Positions 52,823 to 59,542 of a stretch of 59,542 bases of DNA are shown in pieces. Every line of letters begins with the position of its first letter. The first letter of the stretch is position 1. The stretch spans positions 1 through 59,542 of the IMG/VR virus record IMGVR_UViG_3300030329_002202. One strand, given 5' to 3'. The notes under the pieces are model-generated. The model searched no databases. It worked only from the letters and a program-made list of their open reading frames with translations, and was not told the origin of the DNA. This stretch comes from a virus. Position numbers and translations under genes: made by a program.

Positions 52823-52896
52823 TACACCCAGTAGGACTTGAACCTACAACCTACAGCTTAGAAGGCTGTTGCTCTATCCAATTGAGCTATGGGTGC
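52823..52896 (-). tRNA. tRNA-Arg (UCU)
   Basis: Cloverleaf on the minus strand: acceptor GCACCCA/TGGGTGT, D stem GCTC/GAGC, anticodon stem ACAGC/GCTGT with loop CTTCTAA (anticodon TCT), and T stem GTAGG/CCTAC with TTCAAGT loop. CCA is not encoded. It reads AGA, the arginine codon that dominates these genes. Confidence 0.92.
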
Positions 52897-52898
52897 AT

Positions 52899-53162
52899 TT
52901 AGTAAACATCATTACTCACACCACATTTTTTTCTCCACTTCCATCCAGTGATTTTAATATCTACATTTTGACTGGATTTTATTTTATTTTTTATACAGGA
53001 AATTAAATACTCCCTATTATTTAATTCCTCCACAGTATCCCCAACACACGCAGTTATGAATGTTCCTTTATTTTTCTTCTTTGTATCTTTCCTTACACCT
53101 TTCACATTTCTCCATGTATTCCACTCATATTCAAGCTCTATATGCCATATCTGTTTTCTCAT
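52899..53162 (-). CDS. Hypothetical protein
   Basis: 87 aa, basic, with MRKQIWHIELEYEWNTWRN and NREYLISCIKNKIKSSQ. It ends 2 nt before the tRNA 5' end and overlaps the upstream gene by 4 nt. No motif recognised. Confidence 0.55.
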   Translation of the reverse strand: MRKQIWHIELEYEWNTWRNVKGVRKDTKKKNKGTFITACVGDTVEELNNREYLISCIKNKIKSSQNVDIKITGWKWRKKCGVSNDVY

Positions 53163-53629
53163 TTTTTCTTTTTCATTTTACCTATATAGCAAAGGTCTAT
53201 TGTTTTAACTTTAGTAAACAAATCTTTGGCTCCAGGCCTGCTGGACAACTCGTAAAAATCCCAGCCCTTAACCTTGTCTATGCATTTGTCATGAACCATC
53301 TCTTGCAAGCTATCCTTAGTGACCTCAATCCAATAATCTCTTGTCTCAAAAGCAAAGCCATCTGCATCACCATACAACCACCCTTTATTTCCTAACACAT
53401 TCTTAAACTCAACAAAATGTATATTCTCGTTTTCTTTTTTTATAGCTTTAACATCTATTTTAACACCATTTATTTTAACGTCCCAGTGTTGATGTATGTC
53501 CTCTTTTTCTGTGGAAAACTCTATATTATTAAAGTCTTTAACCCCATTATAGAGTCTAGCATACTCTTTTTCAGCTTTACCACCTCTAATCATGTCTTCC
53601 CTCTTCTTTTCTTTACTCTTGTATTTCAT
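53159..53629 (-). CDS. Putative PD-(D/E)XK-like nuclease
   Basis: 156 aa. DIHQHWDVKINGVKIDVKA has the D-V-K-x-n-G-x-K-x-D-V-K arrangement of restriction-like nucleases, with an earlier E in GGKAEKEYARLY. The fold call rests on this pattern only. It overlaps the helicase gene by 17 nt and fits the recombination/replication region. Confidence 0.55.
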   Translation of the reverse strand: MKYKSKEKKREDMIRGGKAEKEYARLYNGVKDFNNIEFSTEKEDIHQHWDVKINGVKIDVKAIKKENENIHFVEFKNVLGNKGWLYGDADGFAFETRDYWIEVTKDSLQEMVHDKCIDKVKGWDFYELSSRPGAKDLFTKVKTIDLCYIGKMKKKK

Positions 53630-54914
53630 GAAACTTAGTTAATTCCCTTTGAAACCTGAGCCCTAGAACGCCTGTTCCAATATTTCTACCTTTGGCAAAT
53701 ATTATTTCTGCTAAACCATCTGTACTATTGCCTTTATCATCCTGCGTTATACCATAATATTCTGGTCTATATACCAACACAACCACATCAGCAGCTTGTT
53801 CTATTTCTCCAGACTCTCTAAGGTCAGCTATAGTTGGCCTACTCTCTGACCTTTGACCAACACCCCTATTTAACTGAGATAAAGCTATAATAGTTATGTT
53901 AAGTTCTTTTGCTATATTTTTTAATGCCCTAGCTACCTCAGAGACCTCTTGCTCCCTACTCCTCCCTTTTTTATCGTTAGATACTAGCTGTAGATAGTCA
54001 ACCATAAATAACTTCACCTTCTTGGTTATAACATACTGTCTTATCCTGTTAAGAAGGTATTTAAGGGAGGAAGAGGAGCATTCATCAACATACAGGGGCA
54101 CCTTTTCTATTCTTCCTACACTTTCATGTATTTTACTTAATTCTGTTTGGTCTAATGTTCCTTTCATTATCCATTTATTATCTATTCCAGAGTCAGATGA
54201 CACAAGCCTACTTAATAATTGTTGTGAGCTCATCTCATAAGAGAATAAACAAGTGGGTGTTTTACCATAAAAAGCACTATTAAAAGCGAAGGCTAAAGCA
54301 AGGGAGGTTTTACCCATAGAACTAGCACCCCCAATGATGACTAGGTCTGTCCCCTGCCAGCCTCCTGTAAACTTATCAAGGCTCTCAAATCCAGTTGTTA
54401 TACCATTGAGCCCCTCGTTATTCATTTTATGCTCTATACTTTTTAGAAGGCCACCAAGCTGCTCTGATACATTAATAATTCCATCTTTACTAACATCTCC
54501 TATCTTTCCAACCTCTTGCTCCACATATTCTATTATTTCAAAAACATCATCGTCTTCTTGAAGCATTCTAGCTATCTTATGATTTAAATTAAATAGCTGT
54601 TCTTTCTTTTTTCTCTCACTTAATATAAGTATACATGTCAAGGCTTCTGTTTGTATATAAGCCTCTTCATGCATCATTTTCGCTAAATCGTAAGTCAGGT
54701 TTTCACCTTTGTTTTTTACAGTTTCATTCAAGCTCATTAAATCTATCTTGTTCCCATTCTGGAGCTCTTCTGATATGTATTTAAATATTTTCTTATTCTT
54801 AGGGTCCTCAAATAATTCATCACTAATCAATGAATGATTATTATAATACTCTTGAGGATTATTAATAAGCTTCCCTATAAGTGTTCTTTCTACTTGTATA
54901 CTATCTACTGACAT
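53613..54914 (-). CDS. dnaB: DnaB-type replicative helicase
   Basis: 433 aa with the DnaB N-terminal domain (MSVDSIQVERTLIGKLINN) and RecA-like C-terminal domain: Walker A GGASSMGKTS at about 195-204, Walker B-like KLFMVDYLQL near 295-304, and the LSQLNR and ADLRESGEIEQAADVV motifs. I use the ATG at 54914 rather than 54956 because MSVDSIQ is the expected N-terminus and overlaps the upstream stop by 14 nt. It unwinds DNA at phage forks, relying on the host polymerase since none is seen here. Confidence 0.92.
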   Translation of the reverse strand: MSVDSIQVERTLIGKLINNPQEYYNNHSLISDELFEDPKNKKIFKYISEELQNGNKIDLMSLNETVKNKGENLTYDLAKMMHEEAYIQTEALTCILILSERKKKEQLFNLNHKIARMLQEDDDVFEIIEYVEQEVGKIGDVSKDGIINVSEQLGGLLKSIEHKMNNEGLNGITTGFESLDKFTGGWQGTDLVIIGGASSMGKTSLALAFAFNSAFYGKTPTCLFSYEMSSQQLLSRLVSSDSGIDNKWIMKGTLDQTELSKIHESVGRIEKVPLYVDECSSSSLKYLLNRIRQYVITKKVKLFMVDYLQLVSNDKKGRSREQEVSEVARALKNIAKELNITIIALSQLNRGVGQRSESRPTIADLRESGEIEQAADVVVLVYRPEYYGITQDDKGNSTDGLAEIIFAKGRNIGTGVLGLRFQRELTKFHEIQE

Positions 54915-55398
54915 TTGTAAAATTTGGTGTTTTATATTGTGTTTTATTTTGTTCAACTCTGGTTATTACTTCATTTCTCCAACCCTTTTGATATATCCAT
55001 GTGCTAGGATTTTTCCTATATTGTTTATCAGGTGTTGACTTAACGTATATATCAACCATCTTTAATGCTTCATTCATATCTGACACTGACAACTTCCTCC
55101 ATTTCTTTAAACAATCATCTCTATTTATTTTTTTATCATACCTGTCCCAAAAATCATTAAACATATCCATTTTTTCTGATAATATTTTTTCACTTGGCTT
55201 AATTATGTTAGTGTCTAATGTTGCGTCCCTAAAAGAATTAGCAACCCTATTAAAAACATTACTAGCAAAGCTCTCAGTTGGATATATCTCCTCATGTTTC
55301 CTAGAGGATATATAAAAAACAATCTTTTTACCATCTAAGTAATACTGGTCTATTTTATTACTCTCTATAAAAGAGTCTGTGTTTATCTTTATAAGCAT
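54901..55398 (-). CDS. Helicase loader / replisome organiser-like protein
   Basis: 165 aa. The C-terminal pattern FNDFWDRYDKKINRDDCLKK, then YVKSTPDKQYRKNPSTWIYQ and KGWRNEV matches phage replication proteins that load DnaB. The N-terminal half is unremarkable. Being immediately upstream of dnaB with translational overlap supports it. A 10-codon frame ends over its ATG; not called as a gene. Confidence 0.7.
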   Translation of the reverse strand: MLIKINTDSFIESNKIDQYYLDGKKIVFYISSRKHEEIYPTESFASNVFNRVANSFRDATLDTNIIKPSEKILSEKMDMFNDFWDRYDKKINRDDCLKKWRKLSVSDMNEALKMVDIYVKSTPDKQYRKNPSTWIYQKGWRNEVITRVEQNKTQYKTPNFTNVSR

Positions 55399-55494
55399 AT
55401 GTTCGTTTGTTTATTTATCATAGTGATTTGTGTTCGTAAAGGGGATGACATTAACCAATCACCCCCAATACATGAACAAATAAAAAATGAATAA

Positions 55495-55767
55495 TTAAAA
55501 TGGGAGGTTATCTCCACCTGATGATGCTGTCTCCTTTTGAGGCTCAGGCTTGAAATCATTAATCTTAACATAATGTGTTTTACCATATTCATTAGCACCA
55601 CCTTTGTTAGCACCAATAGTTAAGTTAACATACTTCTTGCCCTCGTACTCATAAACATGCTCTCCAATCTTATCAAGATGAACAGTCATATTAATAATTG
55701 AGCCACCATCGTCAAATTTGACTTCTTTTCCATTTCCACAAAAAATTGTTTCTTTTTGATTTTCCAT
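55495..55767 (-). CDS. SSB-like DNA-binding protein
   Basis: 90 aa from ATG 55767 (MENQKETIFCGNGKEVKFDD). YEYEGKKYVNLTIGANKGG suggests an OB-like beta region, and the C-terminus SSGGDNLPF is a short acidic tip like that of SSB proteins, which recruits partners. The longer frame upstream adds hydrophobic residues and overlaps the XRE gene, so is rejected. Upstream leader AATTATGGA is shared with other early genes. A hairpin (55441-55466) lies after it. Confidence 0.65.
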   Translation of the reverse strand: MENQKETIFCGNGKEVKFDDGGSIINMTVHLDKIGEHVYEYEGKKYVNLTIGANKGGANEYGKTHYVKINDFKPEPQKETASSGGDNLPF

Positions 55768-55786
55768 AATTAAAATAATTAAAAGG

Positions 55787-55978
55787 TTAAATAAATAAAT
55801 TGTTATACGCCCATGTGTCATCAACATTCATCATCTCAGAAATTAATCTAATTTCTTGTGCTGAAAATGTATCAGGAGAATTTAATCTCTTTGATATTGT
55901 TGGTCTGGACACGCCAACATATTCTGCTACTTCTAGTTGTGATATTTTTCTTGTTTTGAGTTCGTTTTTTAGTTTCAT
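55787..55978 (-). CDS. XRE/Cro-type HTH regulator
   Basis: 63 aa, all HTH: KISQLEVAEYVGVSRPTISK is the helix-turn-helix core, followed by LNSPDTFSAQEIRLISEMMN. Small Cro-like size. It lies between the exonuclease and SSB-like genes. It is a candidate to bind the dyads at 229-317 and control the early operon. Confidence 0.85.
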   Translation of the reverse strand: MKLKNELKTRKISQLEVAEYVGVSRPTISKRLNSPDTFSAQEIRLISEMMNVDDTWAYNNLFI

Positions 55979-55990
55979 GATATATTAATT

Positions 55991-56755
55991 TTAAATAATT
56001 GACTCGACATAATAGTCCTTGATTTCTTTTTCTTGGCTTATAAAGTAGTGGTCATAAAGATTTAGCAGGTTCTTATACTTTTCTCTACCATATTCAATAA
56101 ATTCTTTACTACACATATATATACCCACATCATAGGGTTCAGTTTTTTCTATAACAATAAACCAAAACTCATCAGCATCAAATCCATCTAAATAAAAGGC
56201 AGACTGTCTATCATATCCATATTTCATACAAGAGCCTTTAAAAGAGTTCATTGTGTGGTTTTGTGTGGTTTTTATATCAACCATTATTTTTACGCCATTC
56301 TCCTCTTTATAATAGTCAGTCTTCCCCTTACAATAAACGCCAGTATCTCTATCCTCCCAACAATTAACAACCTCTGCTTTACCACCTGATAGTAGGTTTA
56401 TAACTCTTGGTATTGATAATAGTTTTTCCCTCATCTTCAATAAAGACTTGTTCTCGCTTTGTGTTATAATTGTTTTGTCCTCATTTGCAGATTTAAACTC
56501 GTCCCAAGCCTTACCCCTCCTTGTTCCATCATAAGATATAACCTGTTCTTTATATTTCTCAGGTTCTAATATGTTTAAGTGAAAAGCTCTACCAAACAAC
56601 AAGGCGTTAGTGTCATCTTGACCATACTTTCTGTAATGCTCTAGTTTTGCAGGGGAGTGTTCAAGTTTACCAAGTTGTGAATTGGTGATGAAATTCTTAT
56701 CCCCATAATACAAGCTGTCGCTTTCAAAGTCTTTTATATATTTAGAAAAGTCCAT
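55991..56755 (-). CDS. YqaJ/RecE-like exonuclease
   Basis: 254 aa. LLFGRAFHLNILEP holds H59; KGKTDYY has D147; and IMVDIKTT has D160-I-K162, the PD-(D/E)XK signature of phage exonucleases (YqaJ/RecE C-terminal family). A typical partner of single-strand annealing proteins, and the gene is 4 nt from that partner. Together they would allow annealing-based recombination of phage DNA. Confidence 0.85.
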   Translation of the reverse strand: MDFSKYIKDFESDSLYYGDKNFITNSQLGKLEHSPAKLEHYRKYGQDDTNALLFGRAFHLNILEPEKYKEQVISYDGTRRGKAWDEFKSANEDKTIITQSENKSLLKMREKLLSIPRVINLLSGGKAEVVNCWEDRDTGVYCKGKTDYYKEENGVKIMVDIKTTQNHTMNSFKGSCMKYGYDRQSAFYLDGFDADEFWFIVIEKTEPYDVGIYMCSKEFIEYGREKYKNLLNLYDHYFISQEKEIKDYYVESII

Positions 56756-56758
56756 ATA

Positions 56759-57274
56759 CTATTTGTTTATTTCATTCATTAATATCTTTCGTTGGTCTTC
56801 TGTCATTGAGTAGTTATTCATTCTCTGCTTAACAACCAAACTCTCTCCATCTTTTATAGCTTTCATCATAGCATCAAACTGACTACTTGTTAGTTTTTTT
56901 TTACCACTAACTTTTGGCTTCTTAGGTGCTTCTGATTGTGCTATTGCATTTGCAACCTCATGTGCTGAAGCAACTTGACTATCTATACCTATACCAAAGT
57001 TTGCCAAAGCCCTACCCCACGCTGATGTTTCACAAACCTCAACAAAAGATGTTTTATTAATAAAGTTTGCTGACCTCACTTCGTGTGCGTGTCCTGTCGC
57101 TATAACTCTTTCACCATGAGCTATCATAGCTTTTATAACACAATGCTCATCTGTACATTGTATAATCTCTGTTATTAATGAGTGTTCTGGGTAATTTTCT
57201 CTAAAGTATTTAAGTCTTTCGTTAACTTCTACATACTCCTTTCCTTTAATGTTTATTGTTTTTAGTTTAGCCAT
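56759..57274 (-). CDS. Single-strand annealing protein (Rad52/Erf-type) candidate
   Basis: 171 aa. VNERLKYFRENYPEHSLITE, KAMIAHGERVIATGHAHEV and CETSAWGRALANFGIGIDSQ form the conserved core I associate with phage Rad52-like annealing proteins. The C-terminal third is basic and variable. Paired with the exonuclease 4 nt downstream and an SSB-like gene, giving a complete RecE/RecT-type set. Promoter element and an AATTTAATTTAAT leader lie upstream. Confidence 0.75.
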   Translation of the reverse strand: MAKLKTINIKGKEYVEVNERLKYFRENYPEHSLITEIIQCTDEHCVIKAMIAHGERVIATGHAHEVRSANFINKTSFVEVCETSAWGRALANFGIGIDSQVASAHEVANAIAQSEAPKKPKVSGKKKLTSSQFDAMMKAIKDGESLVVKQRMNNYSMTEDQRKILMNEINK

Positions 57275-57300
57275 AATTAAATTAAATTAAATTGTTTTTA

Positions 57301-57308
57301 CAAATATA
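57301..57308 (-). promoter_or_regulatory. Leftward promoter -7 element TATATTTG
   Basis: A perfect element (CAAATATA on the plus strand) 26 nt before the annealing-protein ATG. The context TTTTAATATATTTG is identical to that of the scaffold promoter at 21379-21392, and both leaders contain AACAATTTAATTTAAT. No -33 TTTG is found at normal spacing. Confidence 0.7.
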
Positions 57309-57330
57309 TTAAAATAAGTTTACAATAACC

Positions 57331-57810
57331 CTACTTTAGCATATATTTTTTCTTAAAACTTATTAACAGGTCGTGAAATCTCTCCCTCTCTGACTTCTCT
57401 TTTATCCACAAGTTTTTATACCTGTCAATTTCTTTATTTTGCTCTTGAATTTTATCTTTCATCGTTAGATTTAGGTCTGCCTGTTCATCTTTATCATTTA
57501 CATATAAACCTAATAAGTCCATAGCTTTATCGTACATTTTTCTGTATGAAGCATCGTATTGATAATCTGTATCATGCATGTTTCTAGCGTGGACAATAGA
57601 GGCGTGATTTTTATATCCCACCACATCTCTAACCATGTGATTTGTATAATTAAAGTTTCTGAATAATATGTTTACAAGTAGTTGTCTTGATATAACAACA
57701 TTCGAGTGTCTTGTTGCTCTCTTGTTTCTTATTATTTTATCAACAGGAACATTAGATACATCAGATACTATTTCTACTATATTCTTTTCTATAATTTTCA
57801 TAATTTTCAT
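57331..57810 (-). CDS. DnaA domain IV-like protein with coiled coil
   Basis: 159 aa. Residues 28-85 follow the DnaA DNA-binding domain: RATRHSNVVISRQLLVNILF, then VRDVVGYKNHASIVHARN, where HASIVHARN (69-77) equals the DnaA signature D-H-S-T-V-x-H-A. No AAA+ ATPase domain. The C-terminus (110-159) is a charged coiled coil. A stand-alone DnaA box-binding protein could select the phage origin. A TTATCCACA box lies inside its own gene at 57412-57420. Confidence 0.8.
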   Translation of the reverse strand: MKIMKIIEKNIVEIVSDVSNVPVDKIIRNKRATRHSNVVISRQLLVNILFRNFNYTNHMVRDVVGYKNHASIVHARNMHDTDYQYDASYRKMYDKAMDLLGLYVNDKDEQADLNLTMKDKIQEQNKEIDRYKNLWIKEKSERERFHDLLISFKKKYMLK

Positions 57811-57923
57811 TTTTTTATAATCATTAACATTATTATTATCATACCTACTATTATCATTAAGTCTAAGCCATCAGGTGTACAACCATAATCAGCTAACCAA
57901 TAATCTTCCCAGTATTTTTTCAT
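57807..57923 (-). CDS. Tiny membrane protein
   Basis: 38 aa, ATG 57923: a polar start (MKKYWEDYWLADYGCTPDG) then a Met/Ile-rich hydrophobic helix. It overlaps the DnaA-like gene start by 4 nt (ATGA). Function unknown. Confidence 0.5.
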   Translation of the reverse strand: MKKYWEDYWLADYGCTPDGLDLMIIVGMIIIMLMIIKK

Positions 57924-57929
57924 AGTGAT

Positions 57930-58133
57930 TTATTTTTTTAATTTATTAATATATTCTTGAGCTTCATTTCTGGTTTTAAATAACTTTCTTACAGGTTCTA
58001 CTTTATATATCTCCTCGCTAACATCGTCCCAACAAGACCACATAATCTCGTACTTATGCAGGTTATATAGGTCATCTTTATATTTGATTACGATATAATA
58101 ATCATCGCCTTCTTTAAATGGATATTTATTCAT
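57930..58133 (-). CDS. Small acidic/mixed protein
   Basis: 67 aa: YPFKEGDDYYIVIKYKDD, EIMWSCWDDVSEEIYK and a basic helix at the end. A regular small early phage protein; no family assigned. Its start overlaps the next upstream ORF by 4 nt. Confidence 0.55.
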   Translation of the reverse strand: MNKYPFKEGDDYYIVIKYKDDLYNLHKYEIMWSCWDDVSEEIYKVEPVRKLFKTRNEAQEYINKLKK

Positions 58134-58255
58134 GATATTAGGTATAAAATTAACATTATTGTTCCCCCAACAGATATTAGTTTAGCTAAGTGTTTAATGT
58201 CTTCATCTGCCTCTTTACATTCTTCTTCCCATTCTTGTAGTTCTTTATCTGTCAT
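58130..58255 (-). CDS. Tiny membrane-anchored protein
   Basis: 41 aa, ATG 58255. A charged helix (DKELQEWEEECKEADED) followed by a hydrophobic segment (LISVGGTIMLILYLIS). Overlaps its downstream neighbour by 4 nt. Function unknown. Confidence 0.5.
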   Translation of the reverse strand: MTDKELQEWEEECKEADEDIKHLAKLISVGGTIMLILYLIS

Positions 58256-58257
58256 AA

Positions 58258-58569
58258 TTAATAAGTATCTTCGTCATAATTTTCCTTAAGCCCCATATCT
58301 TCTGCAAAATATGTCATACTTTCCCATATTTGATTTGCAGTCCCATCATTATCTATTGCCAAATCTATTATCTCCATAGCTTGTGCGTCAGTACACTTAT
58401 AGTGAGACTGTACATCGTCAATATGATATAGTGTATCTATATAATATCCATTTTTTCTTAATAGTTCTTTTGCGTCTGCGATTTTATCGTTAGTCGATAT
58501 TATATCCTCAGGTAATTCATTCTCGTTTGGTTGCGAGTTTGCGTATTCTAAATCGTTTCTTGTTTCCAT
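58258..58569 (-). CDS. Acidic hypothetical protein
   Basis: 103 aa, strongly acidic. The central segment HIDDVQSHYKCTDAQAMEI and ending NQIWESMTYFAEDMGLKENY look like a family I recall from Bacteroidetes phages and genomes. It might counter host factors, as small acidic early proteins often do; not demonstrated. Confidence 0.6.
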   Translation of the reverse strand: METRNDLEYANSQPNENELPEDIISTNDKIADAKELLRKNGYYIDTLYHIDDVQSHYKCTDAQAMEIIDLAIDNDGTANQIWESMTYFAEDMGLKENYDEDTY

Positions 58570-58577
58570 AATTTTAT

Positions 58578-58766
58578 TTATTTATTTAATACTACTAATT
58601 TGCTATATAAGTCTTGTACCATATTAAGTTCTTTTTCTTCCCCCTCATCTAAACCCTCATATCTTTCTTCCATTCTTTCTAATTCAATTTCTGTTAAAGA
58701 CTTAATAAATTCTAATTCTTTTTTACTTAACACTTGATAAAGTGGTTTTGTCGCTAAATTTTCCAT
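58578..58766 (-). CDS. Small helical protein
   Basis: 62 aa, charged helices (LEFIKSLTEIELERMEERYE). Starts with leader ACATTATGGA. No motif recognised. Confidence 0.5.
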   Translation of the reverse strand: MENLATKPLYQVLSKKELEFIKSLTEIELERMEERYEGLDEGEEKELNMVQDLYSKLVVLNK

Positions 58767-58778
58767 AATGTTTATTTA

Positions 58779-58904
58779 TTAATCGTTCCAATATGCTTTC
58801 GCACATTCATCAGAACAAAATTTATATTCAGTTAATTTCTCACAGAATGCACATTCTGTTTTGTCTACTAGGTCTTGATATGGTTCTCTATCGTAATCGT
58901 TCAT
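58779..58904 (-). CDS. Tiny zinc-finger-like protein
   Basis: 41 aa, ATG 58904. TECAFCEKLTEYKFCSDECA has two CxxC/CxxxC pairs, fitting a short zinc finger. It overlaps its upstream neighbour by 17 nt. Function unknown. Confidence 0.6.
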   Translation of the reverse strand: MNDYDREPYQDLVDKTECAFCEKLTEYKFCSDECAKAYWND

Positions 58905-59025
58905 ATCCTAATTTTCTTTTAAGGTTTTCAATTTCAGTTTCGTACTTGTGTTGTATGTTATCGTATTCTTCTATTGTGAACACATAATAACCATTTTTAA
59001 ACATATCAAATTTATTTATCTCCAT
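58888..59025 (-). CDS. Tiny protein
   Basis: 45 aa, ATG 59025. YYVFTIEEYDNIQHKYETEI and a basic helical end. The 3' end overlaps the zinc-finger gene in another frame. No motif. Confidence 0.45.
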   Translation of the reverse strand: MEINKFDMFKNGYYVFTIEEYDNIQHKYETEIENLKRKLGYERLR

Positions 59026-59030
59026 AATTA

Positions 59031-59255
59031 TTAATCGTTGTTTTTGCGAGTTATAAATTCCTGTTCATCAGTAAAGGGTAATTCCTCATTATTAGTTAAT
59101 TCTTTTTTAATTCTGTTCATTTTATTGTTCAGTTCTATTATCATATCAACAAACTCCTCATCATCTTCTATATATCTTTCATCATCTAAATTCTGTTGTA
59201 TTATCATTTGTATATACAAAACCTCATCTATATTTAATTTATTTTCTTCTTCCAT
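59031..59255 (-). CDS. Acidic hypothetical protein
   Basis: 74 aa, acidic (DDERYIEDDEEFVDMIIELN). The leader TAAAATTATGGAA is shared with neighbouring tiny ORFs. Possible early host-interaction protein; function unknown. Confidence 0.5.
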   Translation of the reverse strand: MEEENKLNIDEVLYIQMIIQQNLDDERYIEDDEEFVDMIIELNNKMNRIKKELTNNEELPFTDEQEFITRKNND

Positions 59256-59259
59256 AATT

Positions 59260-59364
59260 TTATTTATTAAATTCTATTATACATTCTTTACAACATTGTC
59301 TTGTTTCTCCATTTTCATTTGTAGGTGTAAACTTATCCCTACATATACAACATTCTTTTTCCAT
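59260..59364 (-). CDS. Tiny Cys-rich protein
   Basis: 34 aa, ATG 59364. CCIC near the start and CCKEC near the end form a compact zinc knuckle. Leader CTAAAATTATGGAA. Short length lowers confidence, but its place in a tight row of ORFs with identical leaders supports it. Confidence 0.5.
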   Translation of the reverse strand: MEKECCICRDKFTPTNENGETRQCCKECIIEFNK

Positions 59365-59368
59365 AATT

Positions 59369-59521
59369 TTAGTTATTATATATTTTTACAATTTCTTCTA
59401 TAACTTTATCTACATTATCATCATTAACTTCTACATCATAAGCTATTAAATAATCAGATATTTGCTCAAAAAATGTATCAGTAAATTTGTCTGCTATCTT
59501 GTATGCTAATTGTTTTTCCAT
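59369..59521 (-). CDS. Small acidic protein, first early ORF seen
   Basis: 50 aa, ATG 59521. Helical and acidic at the end (NDDNVDKVIEEIVKIYNN). It is the first complete gene of the leftward early block. Upstream sequence to 59542 has the same CTAAAATTATGG leader. If circular, its promoter would be in 1-667. Confidence 0.5.
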   Translation of the reverse strand: MEKQLAYKIADKFTDTFFEQISDYLIAYDVEVNDDNVDKVIEEIVKIYNN

Positions 59522-59542
59522 AATTTTAGTTTTTTAATTCAT

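Noticed and set aside
55389-55428. Ten-codon leader peptide ending over the helicase-loader ATG
   Set aside because: Too short and without composition typical of attenuators; the overlap may be chance.
1-59542. Terminal direct repeats proving a complete genome
   Set aside because: Comparing the first and last bases I see no matching terminal repeat; completeness and circularity are inferred only from gene layout.
1-59542. Integrase or prophage attachment site
   Set aside because: No tyrosine or serine recombinase is recognisable among the translated genes, and no att-like duplication was seen.

Overview
This window looks like a complete, or nearly complete, genome of a tailed phage (about 59.5 kb, A+T-rich) infecting a marine Bacteroidetes/Flavobacteria host. 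Evidence for the host is a set of TATATTTG promoter elements (the Bacteroidetes -7 consensus TAnnTTTG), A/T-rich translation starts without Shine-Dalgarno sites, exported proteins with Flavobacteria-style signal peptides, a C-terminus resembling a type IX secretion tail, and a tRNA-Arg(UCU) matching heavy AGA use. Gene order (small and large terminase, portal, scaffold, capsid, connector/ring proteins, very large tail protein) and the start of the 1894-aa protein recall crAss-like and Cellulophaga podoviruses. That relationship is inferred from memory of those families, not from a search. I see no DNA polymerase, RNA polymerase, integrase or CRISPR array.

Layout: all genes fall into two transcription arms. 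They diverge from a back-to-back promoter pair at 6851-6879 and collide at 50534-50537, where two stop codons overlap. The plus arm (6898-50537) carries a winged-helix regulator, glycine/lysine-rich virion-type proteins, fibre genes, a co-chaperonin-like gene, packaging and head genes, connector/tail genes, a 3588-aa polyvalent protein, an endolysin-like gene and HNH/zinc proteins. The left minus arm (6813-668) carries fibre and structural genes, an outer-membrane beta-barrel, a secreted repeat protein, an SNase-like nuclease, a holin-like gene and small structural-type genes. The right minus arm (59521-50534) is early-type: many tiny ORFs, a DnaA-domain-IV-like protein, a single-strand annealing protein with a partner exonuclease, an SSB-like protein, helicase loader and DnaB helicase, then nucleases, a tRNA with an adjacent structured RNA, and a 3TM-type holin.

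The only long stretch without genes is 1-667. It holds A+T-rich 12-mer repeats, four 14-bp dyads spaced about 25 bp apart, six TTGGGG blocks and an 11-mer repeat. If the molecule is circular or circularly permuted, this stretch lies directly upstream of the early operon and is the best candidate for replication origin plus early-promoter operators.

The most interesting points are: a probable -1 frameshift in the SNase gene; a phage-encoded outer-membrane barrel next to a secreted protein with a T9SS-like tail; the giant polyvalent protein with M15 peptidase, HExxH and ADP-ribosyltransferase-like segments separated by recurring KYQ motifs; a tandem GroES-like protein; a modular virion domain and a three-member paralog family shared between arms; and a pseudoknot-capable hairpin just 3' of the tRNA.
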